From a candidate division TA06 bacterium 32_111 (lineage in GTDB: Bacteria > Hydrothermota > 32-111): 34,931 bases of DNA. The DNA is taken from the NCBI GenBank assembly GCA_001508335.1, contig LGFX01000016.1, forward strand, positions 1 to 34,931, written 5' to 3'. The position numbers were made by a program, and so were the translations under genes. Below are positions 16,141-23,689 of this stretch, in pieces. Below the pieces are notes generated by a model. That model worked only from the letters and a program-made list of their open reading frames with translations. It was not told the DNA's origin and searched no databases. Position 1 is the first letter of the stretch; each line of letters starts with the position of its first letter.

Positions 16141-17409
16141 GTGAAAAAAATTATATTTTTAATTCCAATAATGATACTTTCTATTTTTGTAGATTCAAAA
16201 AATATCAGGTTTGCGGTTATTTCTGATACACATCTTTACGATACAACACTTGGCGTAAATTCGGAAGAATTCAAAAAATATGTTGAAAATGATAGAAAAC
16301 TTTTAGAAGAGTCTTCTTTTCTTTTCGATCAATTTTTAGAGGATATCCAGAACGAGAGTTTAGATTTTGTTCTTGTTCCAGGGGATATAACAAAAGATGG
16401 TGAACTTTTAAACCATAAATTTTTTATAGAAAAGATCTCTAAAATTTTAGATGGGAAAACAAAAGTATTCGTCATATGTGGTAACCACGATATAAACAAT
16501 TTCGATGGTTTCAAGTATGAAGAAAAAGGTAAAGAGAGAGTTGAAAGTATAAGTAAAAAAGATTTTGAAAACCTATATCAAAATTTTGGGTATTTAAACT
16601 ATTTTTCAAAGGATGAGAATTCTTTAAGTTATATAACATCTCTAAATGAAGAATACTATCTTGTAGCACTTGACGGTTGCAAATACTTTCTGAACAATGA
16701 GAAAAATCCTTCCACAGTTTCAGGAAAGGTAAACAAAAAAACTTTATTCTGGTTAAAAGATAATCTTGAGAAATTGAAAGGGAGAAATAAAAAAGTTATC
16801 GTAATGATACACCATAATCTTATAGAACATTTTGCCGGTCAGAAAAAAGGTTATCCTGAATATGTTCTGGAAAACAACGAAGAGTTGTTGAAGATTCTAA
16901 AAAGATACGATGTGAAGTTGGTTTTTACAGGGCATTTTCATGCTAACGATATTGCAAAAAGAAAATTTAAAAATGGATACATCTTTGAGATAGAGACAGG
17001 ATCACCTTCAACATTCCCTTCACCTTACAGGATTGTTGAAATTTTAAATGATACTTTTGTTAAAATACAGACATTTTCACTTTTAAAAACTCCCGAGTTA
17101 TACTCTTATGCAAAGGAGTACACCGAAAGTGGAATATACAATATAGCGTTCAAAATAATAAAAGGTTACAAAATATCTGATAGGGAATCTGATATACTTG
17201 CAAAAAAAATATCTTATTCTATGGTTTCACATTACAGAGGTGATGAGGTTATGCCGGAAGGATTTTTTGAAACTAAAGGCTTTTCACTAAAATCAAAATT
17301 TATAATGTTTTTGAAGAAGGATATGTTTAAAAACCTTTTAAACGATTCAACACCTGATAACGATGTTATTATAAATCTCTATTCAGGGGAAATTTCCAAC
17401 TTAAAATAA
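16141..17409 (+). CDS. exported calcineurin-like metallophosphoesterase
   Basis: A 422-residue protein starting at GTG, with AGAGGTAAGG directly upstream. A signal peptide covers about residues 1-20. The metallophosphoesterase metal ligands are all present: SDTH (D29, H31), GDIT (D82), GNHD (N115, H116), MIHHN and TGHFH. The substrate cannot be told from sequence; relatives hydrolyse phosphodiesters, nucleotides or lipid phosphates. The last roughly 110 residues after the catalytic domain are unassigned. It is the third gene of its operon and ends 3 bases before the tRNA-Lys 3' end of the convergent cluster. Confidence 0.85.
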   Translation: MKKIIFLIPIMILSIFVDSKNIRFAVISDTHLYDTTLGVNSEEFKKYVENDRKLLEESSFLFDQFLEDIQNESLDFVLVPGDITKDGELLNHKFFIEKISKILDGKTKVFVICGNHDINNFDGFKYEEKGKERVESISKKDFENLYQNFGYLNYFSKDENSLSYITSLNEEYYLVALDGCKYFLNNEKNPSTVSGKVNKKTLFWLKDNLEKLKGRNKKVIVMIHHNLIEHFAGQKKGYPEYVLENNEELLKILKRYDVKLVFTGHFHANDIAKRKFKNGYIFEIETGSPSTFPSPYRIVEILNDTFVKIQTFSLLKTPELYSYAKEYTESGIYNIAFKIIKGYKISDRESDILAKKISYSMVSHYRGDEVMPEGFFETKGFSLKSKFIMFLKKDMFKNLLNDSTPDNDVIINLYSGEISNLK

Positions 17410-17412
17410 TTT

Positions 17413-17485
17413 TGCGTCACCGGGGAATCGAACCCCGAACCTACTGATTAAGAGTCAGTTGCTCTACCATTTGAGCTAGTGACGC
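17413..17485 (-). tRNA. tRNA-Lys (anticodon CTT)
   Basis: The minus-strand sequence folds as a 73-base tRNA. The acceptor pair is GCGTCAC/GTGACGC with discriminator A, the D-arm contains GCTCAAATGGTAGAGC, the anticodon loop is CTCTTAA, and the T-arm is CGGGG TTCGATT CCCCG. The CCA end is not encoded. It is the last of four tRNAs transcribed after rdgB. Confidence 0.95.
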
Positions 17486-17495
17486 TTATATAGAA

Positions 17496-17569
17496 TGCGC
17501 CTGACAGGAATCGAACCTGTAACCTACGGATTAGAAATCCGTTGCTCTATCCAATTGAGCTACAGGCGC
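17496..17569 (-). tRNA. tRNA-Arg (anticodon TCT)
   Basis: A 74-base cloverleaf with acceptor pair GCGCCTG/CAGGCGC and discriminator A. The anticodon arm is ACGGA TTTCTAA TCCGT and the T-arm ACAGG TTCGATT CCTGT. CCA is not encoded. It reads AGA codons, which are common in the genes of this window. Confidence 0.95.
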
Positions 17570-17586
17570 TTTTTTATTAAAAATGG

Positions 17587-17661
17587 GGTGAGTGAGGGGA
17601 CTCGAACCCCCAACGGCTGGAACCACAATCCAGAGCTCTAACCAATTGAACTACACTCACC
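17587..17661 (-). tRNA. tRNA-His (anticodon GTG)
   Basis: The cloverleaf has acceptor pair GTGAGTG/CACTCAC plus the extra G-1 (17661) opposite C73 (17587), the identity feature of tRNA-His. The anticodon loop is TTGTGGT. The genome also reads CCA directly after C73 (17586-17584), unlike the other three tRNAs here. G34 is a target for queuosine insertion by Tgt, encoded at 22622-23689. Confidence 0.95.
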
Positions 17662-17667
17662 ATAAAA

Positions 17668-17743
17668 TCGGGGCAGCTGGATTTGAACCAGCGACTTCCT
17701 GCTCCCAAAACAGGCGCGCTAAACCGGACTGCGCTATGCCCCG
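17668..17743 (-). tRNA. tRNA-Pro (anticodon TGG)
   Basis: A 76-base cloverleaf with acceptor pair CGGGGCA/TGCCCCG (C1-G72, typical of bacterial tRNA-Pro) and discriminator A. The anticodon loop is TTTGGGA and the T-arm GCTGG TTCAAAT CCAGC. CCA is not encoded. Its first 10 bases overlap the end of rdgB, and the U8-A9-G10 of the tRNA is the rdgB stop codon. Confidence 0.95.
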
Positions 17744-18342
17744 ATATATTCTTTTTCCAGAAAATCTATAAACTTTTCTACTACTTTTGCTCTATGAGAG
17801 ATCCGATTTTTCAAAGATTCGTCAAGTTGGGCAAATGTTTCTTTAAACCCCTCAGGGATAAAAACCGGATCGTATCCAAACCCTTTTTCACCTTTAGGTT
17901 CCTTAGAGATAATACCTTTACAGATACCTTCAAACTGTTTTGTGAAATTTTCACTCTTAAAAGTTATCACAGTCTTAAAATATGCTCTCCTCTCTGAATC
18001 CTTTATGAAACTTTCCATCCTTTTCAAAAGCAACATATAGTTATCTCTGTAGGAGGCATCTTTTCCAGCATACCTTGAGGTGAAAACTCCCGGTTCGCCA
18101 TTCAAGGATTCGACGAATAGACCAGTATCCTCTGCAAAAGTATCAATTTTTGTAAAAGAGTAGCCATTTAAAACTTTAATCAGAGAATTCTCTTCAAGTG
18201 TTTTACCGGTCTCTTCAACTTCTGGATAATGGGGAAAATCTTCTATGTAAAGAACTTTTATTTTTTTTGAAGTTAAAATATACTCAATTTCTCTCTTTTT
18301 GTCAAGATTATGGGTTGCAAAAAATATTTTCAACTCTCTCAT
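17734..18342 (-). CDS. rdgB: XTP/dITP diphosphatase (RdgB/HAM1)
   Basis: A 202-residue house-cleaning pyrophosphatase that removes XTP, dITP and ITP from the nucleotide pool. Family motifs are in order: FFATHNLDKKREIEYIL at the start, FAEDTGLFVESLNGEPGVFTSRYAG, GFGYDPVFIPEGFKETFAQL and RISHRAKV. The length is normal (about 195-205). It overlaps the SPOR gene by 4 bases (ATGA). Its last codons, GGG GCA TAG, lie inside tRNA-Pro, so RNase P cleavage of the shared transcript would remove the stop codon from that mRNA. Confidence 0.93.
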   Translation of the reverse strand: MRELKIFFATHNLDKKREIEYILTSKKIKVLYIEDFPHYPEVEETGKTLEENSLIKVLNGYSFTKIDTFAEDTGLFVESLNGEPGVFTSRYAGKDASYRDNYMLLLKRMESFIKDSERRAYFKTVITFKSENFTKQFEGICKGIISKEPKGEKGFGYDPVFIPEGFKETFAQLDESLKNRISHRAKVVEKFIDFLEKEYIGA

Positions 18343-18770
18343 GGCACAACAGTGAAAGCGTCAGAGTAACCTTTCTCCTTAACTAAATCTCTATAACTGT
18401 CTGCCTCCTCTTTTGTTTTAAAATGTCCTATTCTAACTTTGTAGTATGGTGGAATGTATTCAACATAAACTTCCTCTGTAAATTTCCCCTTGGCTTCATC
18501 CCTAACTTTGTTAGCTTTTGTCTCATCGTAAGTAGCAAAAATTTGAACTTTGTATTCAACGACAACATTCTGTGTTAAAGTGGTATCCTGAGAAGGTGTT
18601 TCCTCTATAACTTCAAGTTTTGGTTGTTCAACTTGTACTTCCTCAACTTTTGGTTCCTCCTCTATAATAACTGTTGGCTGCTGAACAGGTTCTGTTGTTT
18701 TTGCTTTTTTCGTGCATCCAGCAAAAACAAGAGAGAAGAAGAGAACTAAAATCAATAACTTTCTTAACAT
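18339..18770 (-). CDS. SPOR-domain lipoprotein
   Basis: A 143-residue lipoprotein: MLRKLLILVLFFSLVFAGC with a good lipobox (FAGC, Cys19). A low-complexity Pro/Glu/Val/Thr linker runs to about residue 68, and a C-terminal SPOR domain (about 70-143) includes YKVQIFATYDETKANKV and YYKVRIGHFKTKEEADSY. SPOR domains bind denuded peptidoglycan, often at the septum, so a role in the cell wall or division is likely. A strong AAGGAGGG site overlaps the manC stop codon. It lies between manC and rdgB. Confidence 0.87.
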   Translation of the reverse strand: MLRKLLILVLFFSLVFAGCTKKAKTTEPVQQPTVIIEEEPKVEEVQVEQPKLEVIEETPSQDTTLTQNVVVEYKVQIFATYDETKANKVRDEAKGKFTEEVYVEYIPPYYKVRIGHFKTKEEADSYRDLVKEKGYSDAFTVVP

Positions 18771-18780
18771 TTAACCCTCC

Positions 18781-19851
18781 TTAAAGGTATTTTTTATACT
18801 TTTCATCTTTTTCAAGTATTTTTAAAAGATTTTTTATTTCACCTGTTTCATTCTTTTTACAAACTAACGTTTCATTCTCTGTTCTAACAACTATAAGATC
18901 TGAAACACCTATTACGGTAACAAGGCCAGAATCTGAAATTATTATACTGTTCTTTGAGTTCAAAGTAACAACCTCTCCCTCAACAATGTTCCCTTCCTTA
19001 TCCTTATTCTTAATCCTTTCAAGTGCATTCCAATCTCCGACATCATCCCAGTTGAACTGTGCTCTAACTATAACAATATTTTCGGCCTGTTCCATAACTC
19101 CAAAATCAATAGAAGTAGCTGGTGATTTTTCATAAAGTTTTAAAATATTGTCCCTTTCATCACTCTTTCCAATATGTTTTTCATATTCGAGAAGTTCCCT
19201 GTACATATCAGGAAGATATTTCTCTATGCCTTCAAGAAGTGTTTCCGTCTTCCATAAAAATATACCACTATTCCAAAGTGTATTTCCCTTTTTCAGATAG
19301 GATATAGCTCTTTTAACATTGGGTTTTTCCTTAAAAGATTTTATCTTGTAAACTTGTTCATCTAAAAGTGATTCCCCGAGTTCAATATATCCATAACCTT
19401 CATCAGGTCTTGTTGGAGTTATACCAAAAGTTACAAGGTTGCCTTTCAAAGCATACTCAATACCTATCTGTATAGTTTTTTGAAAATCTTTGTCAGGGAA
19501 AATACTGTGATCAGCAGGACAAACAAGCATCACAGAATCTTTATCTATACTTCTAAGTTTTATAGCAGCAAAACCGATAGCGAGCGCTGTATTTTTACCA
19601 AAAGGTTCATACATCAAATTACTCTTTTCAAATATTCCCAACGAATCTATAGGTTCTTTCAAAATCTCTGTTCCAACAACGAATATTTTTTCTTTTGGAA
19701 TAAAATTGTTCAATCTTGAAAAGGTCTCTTCAAGCATCGTTTGTTTAGATATTACAGGCAAGAGTTGTTTAGGTCTAACCTTTTTTGACCTTGGCCAGAA
19801 TCTTTCACCTCTTCCACCTGCAAGTATGATTCCATATAAATTTTTTTCCAT
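18781..19851 (-). CDS. manC: mannose-1-phosphate guanylyltransferase
   Basis: A 356-residue nucleotidyltransferase making GDP-mannose from mannose-1-phosphate and GTP. The pyrophosphorylase signature GIILAGGRGERFWPRSKKVRPKQLLP is at the N-terminus. Further hallmarks are EPFGKNTALAIGFAA, VCPADHSI, FGITPTRPDEGYGYIELG, FKEKP, LWNSGIFLWK and FNWDDVGDW. The protein ends after the transferase domain and left-handed-helix part, without the fused phosphomannose isomerase domain of longer ManC/AlgA proteins. GDP-mannose feeds glycan or lipid glycosylation; no glycosyltransferase is adjacent. A TTGACT-16-TATAAT promoter lies upstream. Confidence 0.92.
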   Translation of the reverse strand: MEKNLYGIILAGGRGERFWPRSKKVRPKQLLPVISKQTMLEETFSRLNNFIPKEKIFVVGTEILKEPIDSLGIFEKSNLMYEPFGKNTALAIGFAAIKLRSIDKDSVMLVCPADHSIFPDKDFQKTIQIGIEYALKGNLVTFGITPTRPDEGYGYIELGESLLDEQVYKIKSFKEKPNVKRAISYLKKGNTLWNSGIFLWKTETLLEGIEKYLPDMYRELLEYEKHIGKSDERDNILKLYEKSPATSIDFGVMEQAENIVIVRAQFNWDDVGDWNALERIKNKDKEGNIVEGEVVTLNSKNSIIISDSGLVTVIGVSDLIVVRTENETLVCKKNETGEIKNLLKILEKDEKYKKYL

Positions 19852-19872
19852 AATTTCTCTCTTTTTTTAATG

Positions 19873-19900
19873 ATTATATCTAATTTGTCTGTTTAGTCAA
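19873..19900 (-). promoter_or_regulatory. promoter of the manC-SPOR-rdgB-tRNA operon
   Basis: On the minus strand there is TTGACT (19900-19895), a 16-bp spacer and TATAAT (19878-19873). A leader of about 15 bases with GAGAG precedes the manC ATG. No other promoter is evident before the tRNA genes, so the tRNAs are probably co-transcribed with manC and rdgB. Confidence 0.6.
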
Positions 19901-19929
19901 TTATCTATTTTATAACTATTCGAAAGAAG

Positions 19930-19958
19930 TATTGAGTCAATAAATTGTTTTTGATCAA
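19930..19958. promoter_or_regulatory. two short palindromes upstream of the manC promoter
   Basis: A perfect 13-base palindrome TATTGAGTCAATA (19930-19942) and an 8-base palindrome TTGATCAA (19951-19958) lie 30-60 bases upstream of the manC -35 box, in the 140-base gap after the LVIVD gene. They could be operator half-sites or chance in AT-rich DNA. Confidence 0.25.
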
Positions 19959-19991
19959 AGTCTAATGTTAAAATTAATCAACACGTATGTT

Positions 19992-22106
19992 TTATTTCAA
20001 AAAGTAAAATTTTTCTCTCCAATAATTTTCTCCATCATCTATTTTAATAAAGTAGACTCCAGATTTTAAACCTTCTAACATCAAAAAATTCTTACCAACT
20101 TTTAGATTTTTCTCAAACAGAACAACCTTTCCTGTGATATCATAGATCTTTACCGAATTTTTTCTATCCTTCAACTCAAAAACTATGCGGTCTTTATAAA
20201 ATTTTAAATTTTCTTTTTGAACTTTCCTTTTATCAGTATCTCCCGAAAAGGTAGTTTGTAAAATATAAAAATCTCCATTTGAAAGGTAAATTCTGTTATT
20301 ATCAACATAAAGATCTTCCATACCACCTGGCACTTTATAATATCCTCTCTCTTTTAAATCCATCACATCGTTAACATCAATTATTTTTAAGCCCTCATAA
20401 TAGTCAAGAATATAAAGGTAGTTTCCAACTTTTGAAACTTTCATAAAATCACCATCTGTTGGATAAGAATTTTTTTCAATCGGAGAAGATGGTGTAGATA
20501 TATCTAAAATTTTTAACCCATTAAAACCATCAGCAAGATATGCATAATTTCCATCAACAATCAAATTGCTTAAATATCCATCTGTATCATAGTTTCCTAT
20601 ATAAACTGGATTTGAAGGATCTGAAATATCAACTATAAACATACCGAAATAACCTGCTGATATGAATCCATAACTATTTTGAACAAAAATATCCTCTATA
20701 GGATTTGGTAACTTACAGTTTCCAACTTCAGTCAAAATATAAGGATCAGAGACATCATAAATGTATAAACCAGAATCATAATCTGCAACATAAAGAAAAC
20801 TATCCTTTAAAAAGATTCCAGTAAATTCAGATTTTGGAAGGATATTTGAAATTATTTGAGGATTTGATGAATCTGAAATATCAACTATATATAAACCATC
20901 AAAAGTATGAAGAGTGTAAAGATAATTTTCAGAAAGAAGCATATTATTTATGTAAGGTAAAGAATCAAATTCTGCTATAAGTTTAATATCTTGCTCGTTA
21001 GATATATCATAAATTTTTAAAAGATCTTCACTTCTTGAAAGAAAAGCTAAATCACCTTTAATTTCAATTTTGTTGACTCTTCCAAAAGTAGAATACGAAT
21101 TAATCTTTACTGGTGATAAATAGTCTGTTATATCAGCAAGAACAACACCTCCATAATAAGTTGATATTAAAGCCAAACTATCAACAATTTCAGATCTAAA
21201 ATAGACAATATCCTCATCTGGGAGTAAAGAGCCAATTTCAATTGGATTTGAAATGTCTGATATATCTATTATCTTTAAACCAAAATCTCCTGCTGAAACG
21301 AAAAGATAATTTCCACTTATATAAAGATCAGAAAGATATCCACTAATTTCTAAAGAATCATATATAAATGGATTTGCTTTATCTGAAACATCAACTATCG
21401 TAAGACTCCCATTATTCGCAATGAAAGCATAATTGTTATTCACCGTTAAATCGTATAATGAACCATTTAAGTTTATAGAACCAACCTCTGAAGGTGTTGA
21501 TGGATTTGAAACATCATATATAACAAATTTAGAGTCAAAGTTTGTAATGTAAGTGTAACCATTTTCAACAAAAACTGATAGAACATAGTTATAGGTATTA
21601 TCTTTTCCAACCATAACTGGATTTGTTGGATCGGAGATATCAAGAATAACAAGACCATCATATGTGTTTGCAAGGTAAGCATAATTTCCCGAAATTTTAA
21701 TATTGAAAATAGGAGTATCGGTATCATAAAAACCTTTCAAAGTTATATTTTCAGGGTCAGATATATCGTAAACATTTAAACCGTAACCATCCGTCCCAAC
21801 AAAAATATAATTGCCTGACTGTGCTATGCAGAATGGAGAATAAATAGGAATTTCATCTACGATCTTTAAATCATATTTATCTTTTATATTTAAAACAACT
21901 AGAGAATTGTCAAAACATATAAAAGCAAAACTATCTTTTACACAAACATCGTATGAATTTTTATGAAATGGGAGTTTCCCAACTGATTTAACATTTAAAC
22001 TATCACTTTGAACTTTAATATTTTTTGTCATAAAAAAATTTTGACCTGTTAAAGCGGTGGAAATAAAAAAAATAAAAACAAGTAAAAGTGGCATGTATTT
22101 TTTCAT
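19992..22106 (-). CDS. secreted LVIVD-repeat beta-propeller protein with a type IX-like C-terminal sorting domain
   Basis: A 704-residue protein with a signal peptide at about residues 1-21. Twelve to thirteen repeats of about 42-45 residues follow, each ending in a DISDPSNP-like turn (ISDPTNPVMVGK, VSNPSTPSEVGS, ISDPSNPVYIGNYDT), with GNYAYLADG-type strands between. This is the LVIVD repeat, a beta-propeller-like surface module. The last roughly 70 residues (KIYDITGKVVLFEKNLKVGKNFLMLEG, then LKSGVYFIKI) match the type A sorting domain of type IX secretion substrates. No type IX machinery gene is in the window, so secretion by that route is inferred. GGAGGAG precedes the ATG. Ligand and role are unknown. 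Confidence 0.85.
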   Translation of the reverse strand: MKKYMPLLLVFIFFISTALTGQNFFMTKNIKVQSDSLNVKSVGKLPFHKNSYDVCVKDSFAFICFDNSLVVLNIKDKYDLKIVDEIPIYSPFCIAQSGNYIFVGTDGYGLNVYDISDPENITLKGFYDTDTPIFNIKISGNYAYLANTYDGLVILDISDPTNPVMVGKDNTYNYVLSVFVENGYTYITNFDSKFVIYDVSNPSTPSEVGSINLNGSLYDLTVNNNYAFIANNGSLTIVDVSDKANPFIYDSLEISGYLSDLYISGNYLFVSAGDFGLKIIDISDISNPIEIGSLLPDEDIVYFRSEIVDSLALISTYYGGVVLADITDYLSPVKINSYSTFGRVNKIEIKGDLAFLSRSEDLLKIYDISNEQDIKLIAEFDSLPYINNMLLSENYLYTLHTFDGLYIVDISDSSNPQIISNILPKSEFTGIFLKDSFLYVADYDSGLYIYDVSDPYILTEVGNCKLPNPIEDIFVQNSYGFISAGYFGMFIVDISDPSNPVYIGNYDTDGYLSNLIVDGNYAYLADGFNGLKILDISTPSSPIEKNSYPTDGDFMKVSKVGNYLYILDYYEGLKIIDVNDVMDLKERGYYKVPGGMEDLYVDNNRIYLSNGDFYILQTTFSGDTDKRKVQKENLKFYKDRIVFELKDRKNSVKIYDITGKVVLFEKNLKVGKNFLMLEGLKSGVYFIKIDDGENYWREKFYFLK

Positions 22107-22124
22107 TTCTCCTCCATTTTTTTT

Positions 22125-22153
22125 ATTTTAATAGATAAAATATTTTTTTTCAA
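22125..22153 (-). promoter_or_regulatory. promoter of the LVIVD-repeat gene
   Basis: On the minus strand there is TTGAAA (22153-22148), a 17-bp spacer and TAAAAT (22130-22125), followed by GGAGGAG and the ATG at 22106. Its -35 box forms a palindrome with the -35 box of the divergent gene at 22194. Confidence 0.5.
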
Positions 22154-22159
22154 TAAAAA

Positions 22160-22187
22160 TTGAAAATAAAAATTTTTATGATAAAAT
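22160..22187 (+). promoter_or_regulatory. promoter of the pentad-repeat membrane protein gene, probably leaderless
   Basis: TTGAAA (22160-22165), a 16-bp spacer and TAAAAT (22182-22187) are followed after 6 bases by the ATG at 22194. No Shine-Dalgarno is present. Confidence 0.5.
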
Positions 22188-22193
22188 ATTATA

Positions 22194-22625
22194 ATGAATG
22201 ATAAAAAGTTAAACAGTTTTGGTTTCGATAAAAAGAGTGATAAAATTATTTTTGGACTTCCACTTTACCACATATCTTGGGGAGTAGATGAGAATAAGAA
22301 GTTAAGAACAGCAAAAGGATTTTTTGCAATCGGGCAGTTTGCGACAGGGTATTTTGTTATAGCACAGTTTGGGTTTGCATTCATATTCGGATTTGGACAA
22401 TTCATTCTTGCTCCCATATCTGTTGCTCAATTCTCTTTTGGGGTAGTTGCGATAGGTCAACTTTCATTTGGACTTTTTGCGATAGGACAGTTTGCAATCG
22501 GTTTTACAGCTATAGGTTTAATAGCCTTTGGTAAACATCTTTTCACCCCTGAAAAACATGATCCACAGGTTTTGGAATTTTTGAAAAAAGTTTTAGAATT
22601 CTTTAAAATGTTGATAAAATTTTAA
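22194..22625 (+). CDS. membrane protein with period-5 AIGxF repeats
   Basis: A 143-residue protein of unknown function. A soluble N-terminus contains GLPLYHISWGVDENKKLRTAKG. A long stretch with strict 5/10-residue periodicity follows (AIGQF, SFGVVAIGQL, SFGLFAIGQF, AIGFTAIGLIAFG; about residues 43-121), then a charged tail. The pattern resembles widespread small bacterial proteins that read GLPLvHI..G......aRGviAIGdiAvGv.AlGg.a. Their structure may be a stacked beta-helix or tightly packed membrane helices; I cannot tell which. It has no signal peptide. It is monocistronic with a leaderless-type promoter, and its stop shares TTAA with the stop of tgt. Confidence 0.7.
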   Translation: MNDKKLNSFGFDKKSDKIIFGLPLYHISWGVDENKKLRTAKGFFAIGQFATGYFVIAQFGFAFIFGFGQFILAPISVAQFSFGVVAIGQLSFGLFAIGQFAIGFTAIGLIAFGKHLFTPEKHDPQVLEFLKKVLEFFKMLIKF

Positions 22626-23689
22626 ATAGATCCCCTTATTTTTTTCATCAATCTCATATAGTAGTTTATATTATGCTCAGTTGCAAGAATACCTGCAAGC
22701 ATTTCCTTCGATTTGAAAAGATGATGGAGATATGCTCTTGTGTAGTTTTTACATAGATGACAGTTACATCCTTCCTCAACTGGAGAAAAATCATTTTTGT
22801 ATTTTGCGTTCTTTATCAAAATTTTACCCTTCTCTGTAAAAAGTGCACCATTTCTCGCGTTCCTTGTTGGAACAACGCAATCGAAAAGATCAAAACCTTT
22901 CTCAACAGCATACTTTATATCATCCTCTTCTCCAACTCCCATAAGGTATCTCGGCTTATCATTTGGCATTATTCTATCGCCCATATCAATAACTTTTCTA
23001 ATATAATCTTTTGATTCACCTATCGCAACACCTCCCATAGCGTATCCATCAAAATCTACCTTTTGCAACTCTTTTGAACAGTATTCTCTTAGATTTTCAA
23101 ATATGGATCCCTGTATTATTCCAAACTGGTACTGCTTGTAACCATAAATTGGAGATGTTTTAAGAAACTGTTCCCTTGCCCTTTTAGCCCAATCTAAAGT
23201 CCTTTTAACAGAATGTTTGGCATACTCAAATGTAACAGGATACTCCATACATTCATCCAAAACCATCATAACATCTGTTCCAAGAACTCTTTGCATGTCA
23301 ACATTGTTTTCTGGTGTGAACTCATGGTAAGAGCCATCAATATGTGATTGAAAGATAACTCCATTATCTTTGAACTTTCTTAATTTAGATAAAGAAAAAA
23401 TCTGAAATCCACCAGAATCTGAAAAAAGTGTTCTTTCCCAACCCATAAACTTGTGAACTCCACCTGCATTTTTTATTATCTCAAGTCCAGGTCTAAGATA
23501 TAGATGGTAAGTGTTGGTTATCAAAAACTGAATTCCCCAATCAAAAAGATCTTTTGCTGACATAGCCTTGACACTCGCCTGGGTTGCGACAAACATAAGG
23601 TTCGGTGTTTCAACTATACCATGTGCTGTTTTTAAAACTCCCAGCCTTTTTTTACCATTCTTTTTTACAATTTCAAATATTTCACTCAT
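22622..23689 (-). CDS. tgt: queuine/preQ1 tRNA-guanine transglycosylase
   Basis: A 355-residue enzyme that exchanges G34 for preQ1 in tRNAs with GUN anticodons (Asp, Asn, His, Tyr). Signatures are FSDSGGFQIFSL, the catalytic-site GGVAIGE, DCVVPTRNARNGALF, and a zinc site C308-x-C310-x2-C313 with H339. It overlaps queA by 4 bases and is the last gene of the twelve-gene run. In many genomes yajC-secDF follows tgt; here that link is broken. Confidence 0.95.
   Translation of the reverse strand: MSEIFEIVKKNGKKRLGVLKTAHGIVETPNLMFVATQASVKAMSAKDLFDWGIQFLITNTYHLYLRPGLEIIKNAGGVHKFMGWERTLFSDSGGFQIFSLSKLRKFKDNGVIFQSHIDGSYHEFTPENNVDMQRVLGTDVMMVLDECMEYPVTFEYAKHSVKRTLDWAKRAREQFLKTSPIYGYKQYQFGIIQGSIFENLREYCSKELQKVDFDGYAMGGVAIGESKDYIRKVIDMGDRIMPNDKPRYLMGVGEEDDIKYAVEKGFDLFDCVVPTRNARNGALFTEKGKILIKNAKYKNDFSPVEEGCNCHLCKNYTRAYLHHLFKSKEMLAGILATEHNINYYMRLMKKIRGSI

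Noticed and set aside
17413-17743. tRNA cluster as an integration site for a mobile element
   Set aside because: There is no integrase, no direct repeat of a tRNA 3' end and no compositional shift nearby.
19951-19958. FNR-type site TTGATNNNNATCAA
   Set aside because: The two halves are adjacent with no 4-base spacer, so it does not match the FNR consensus.
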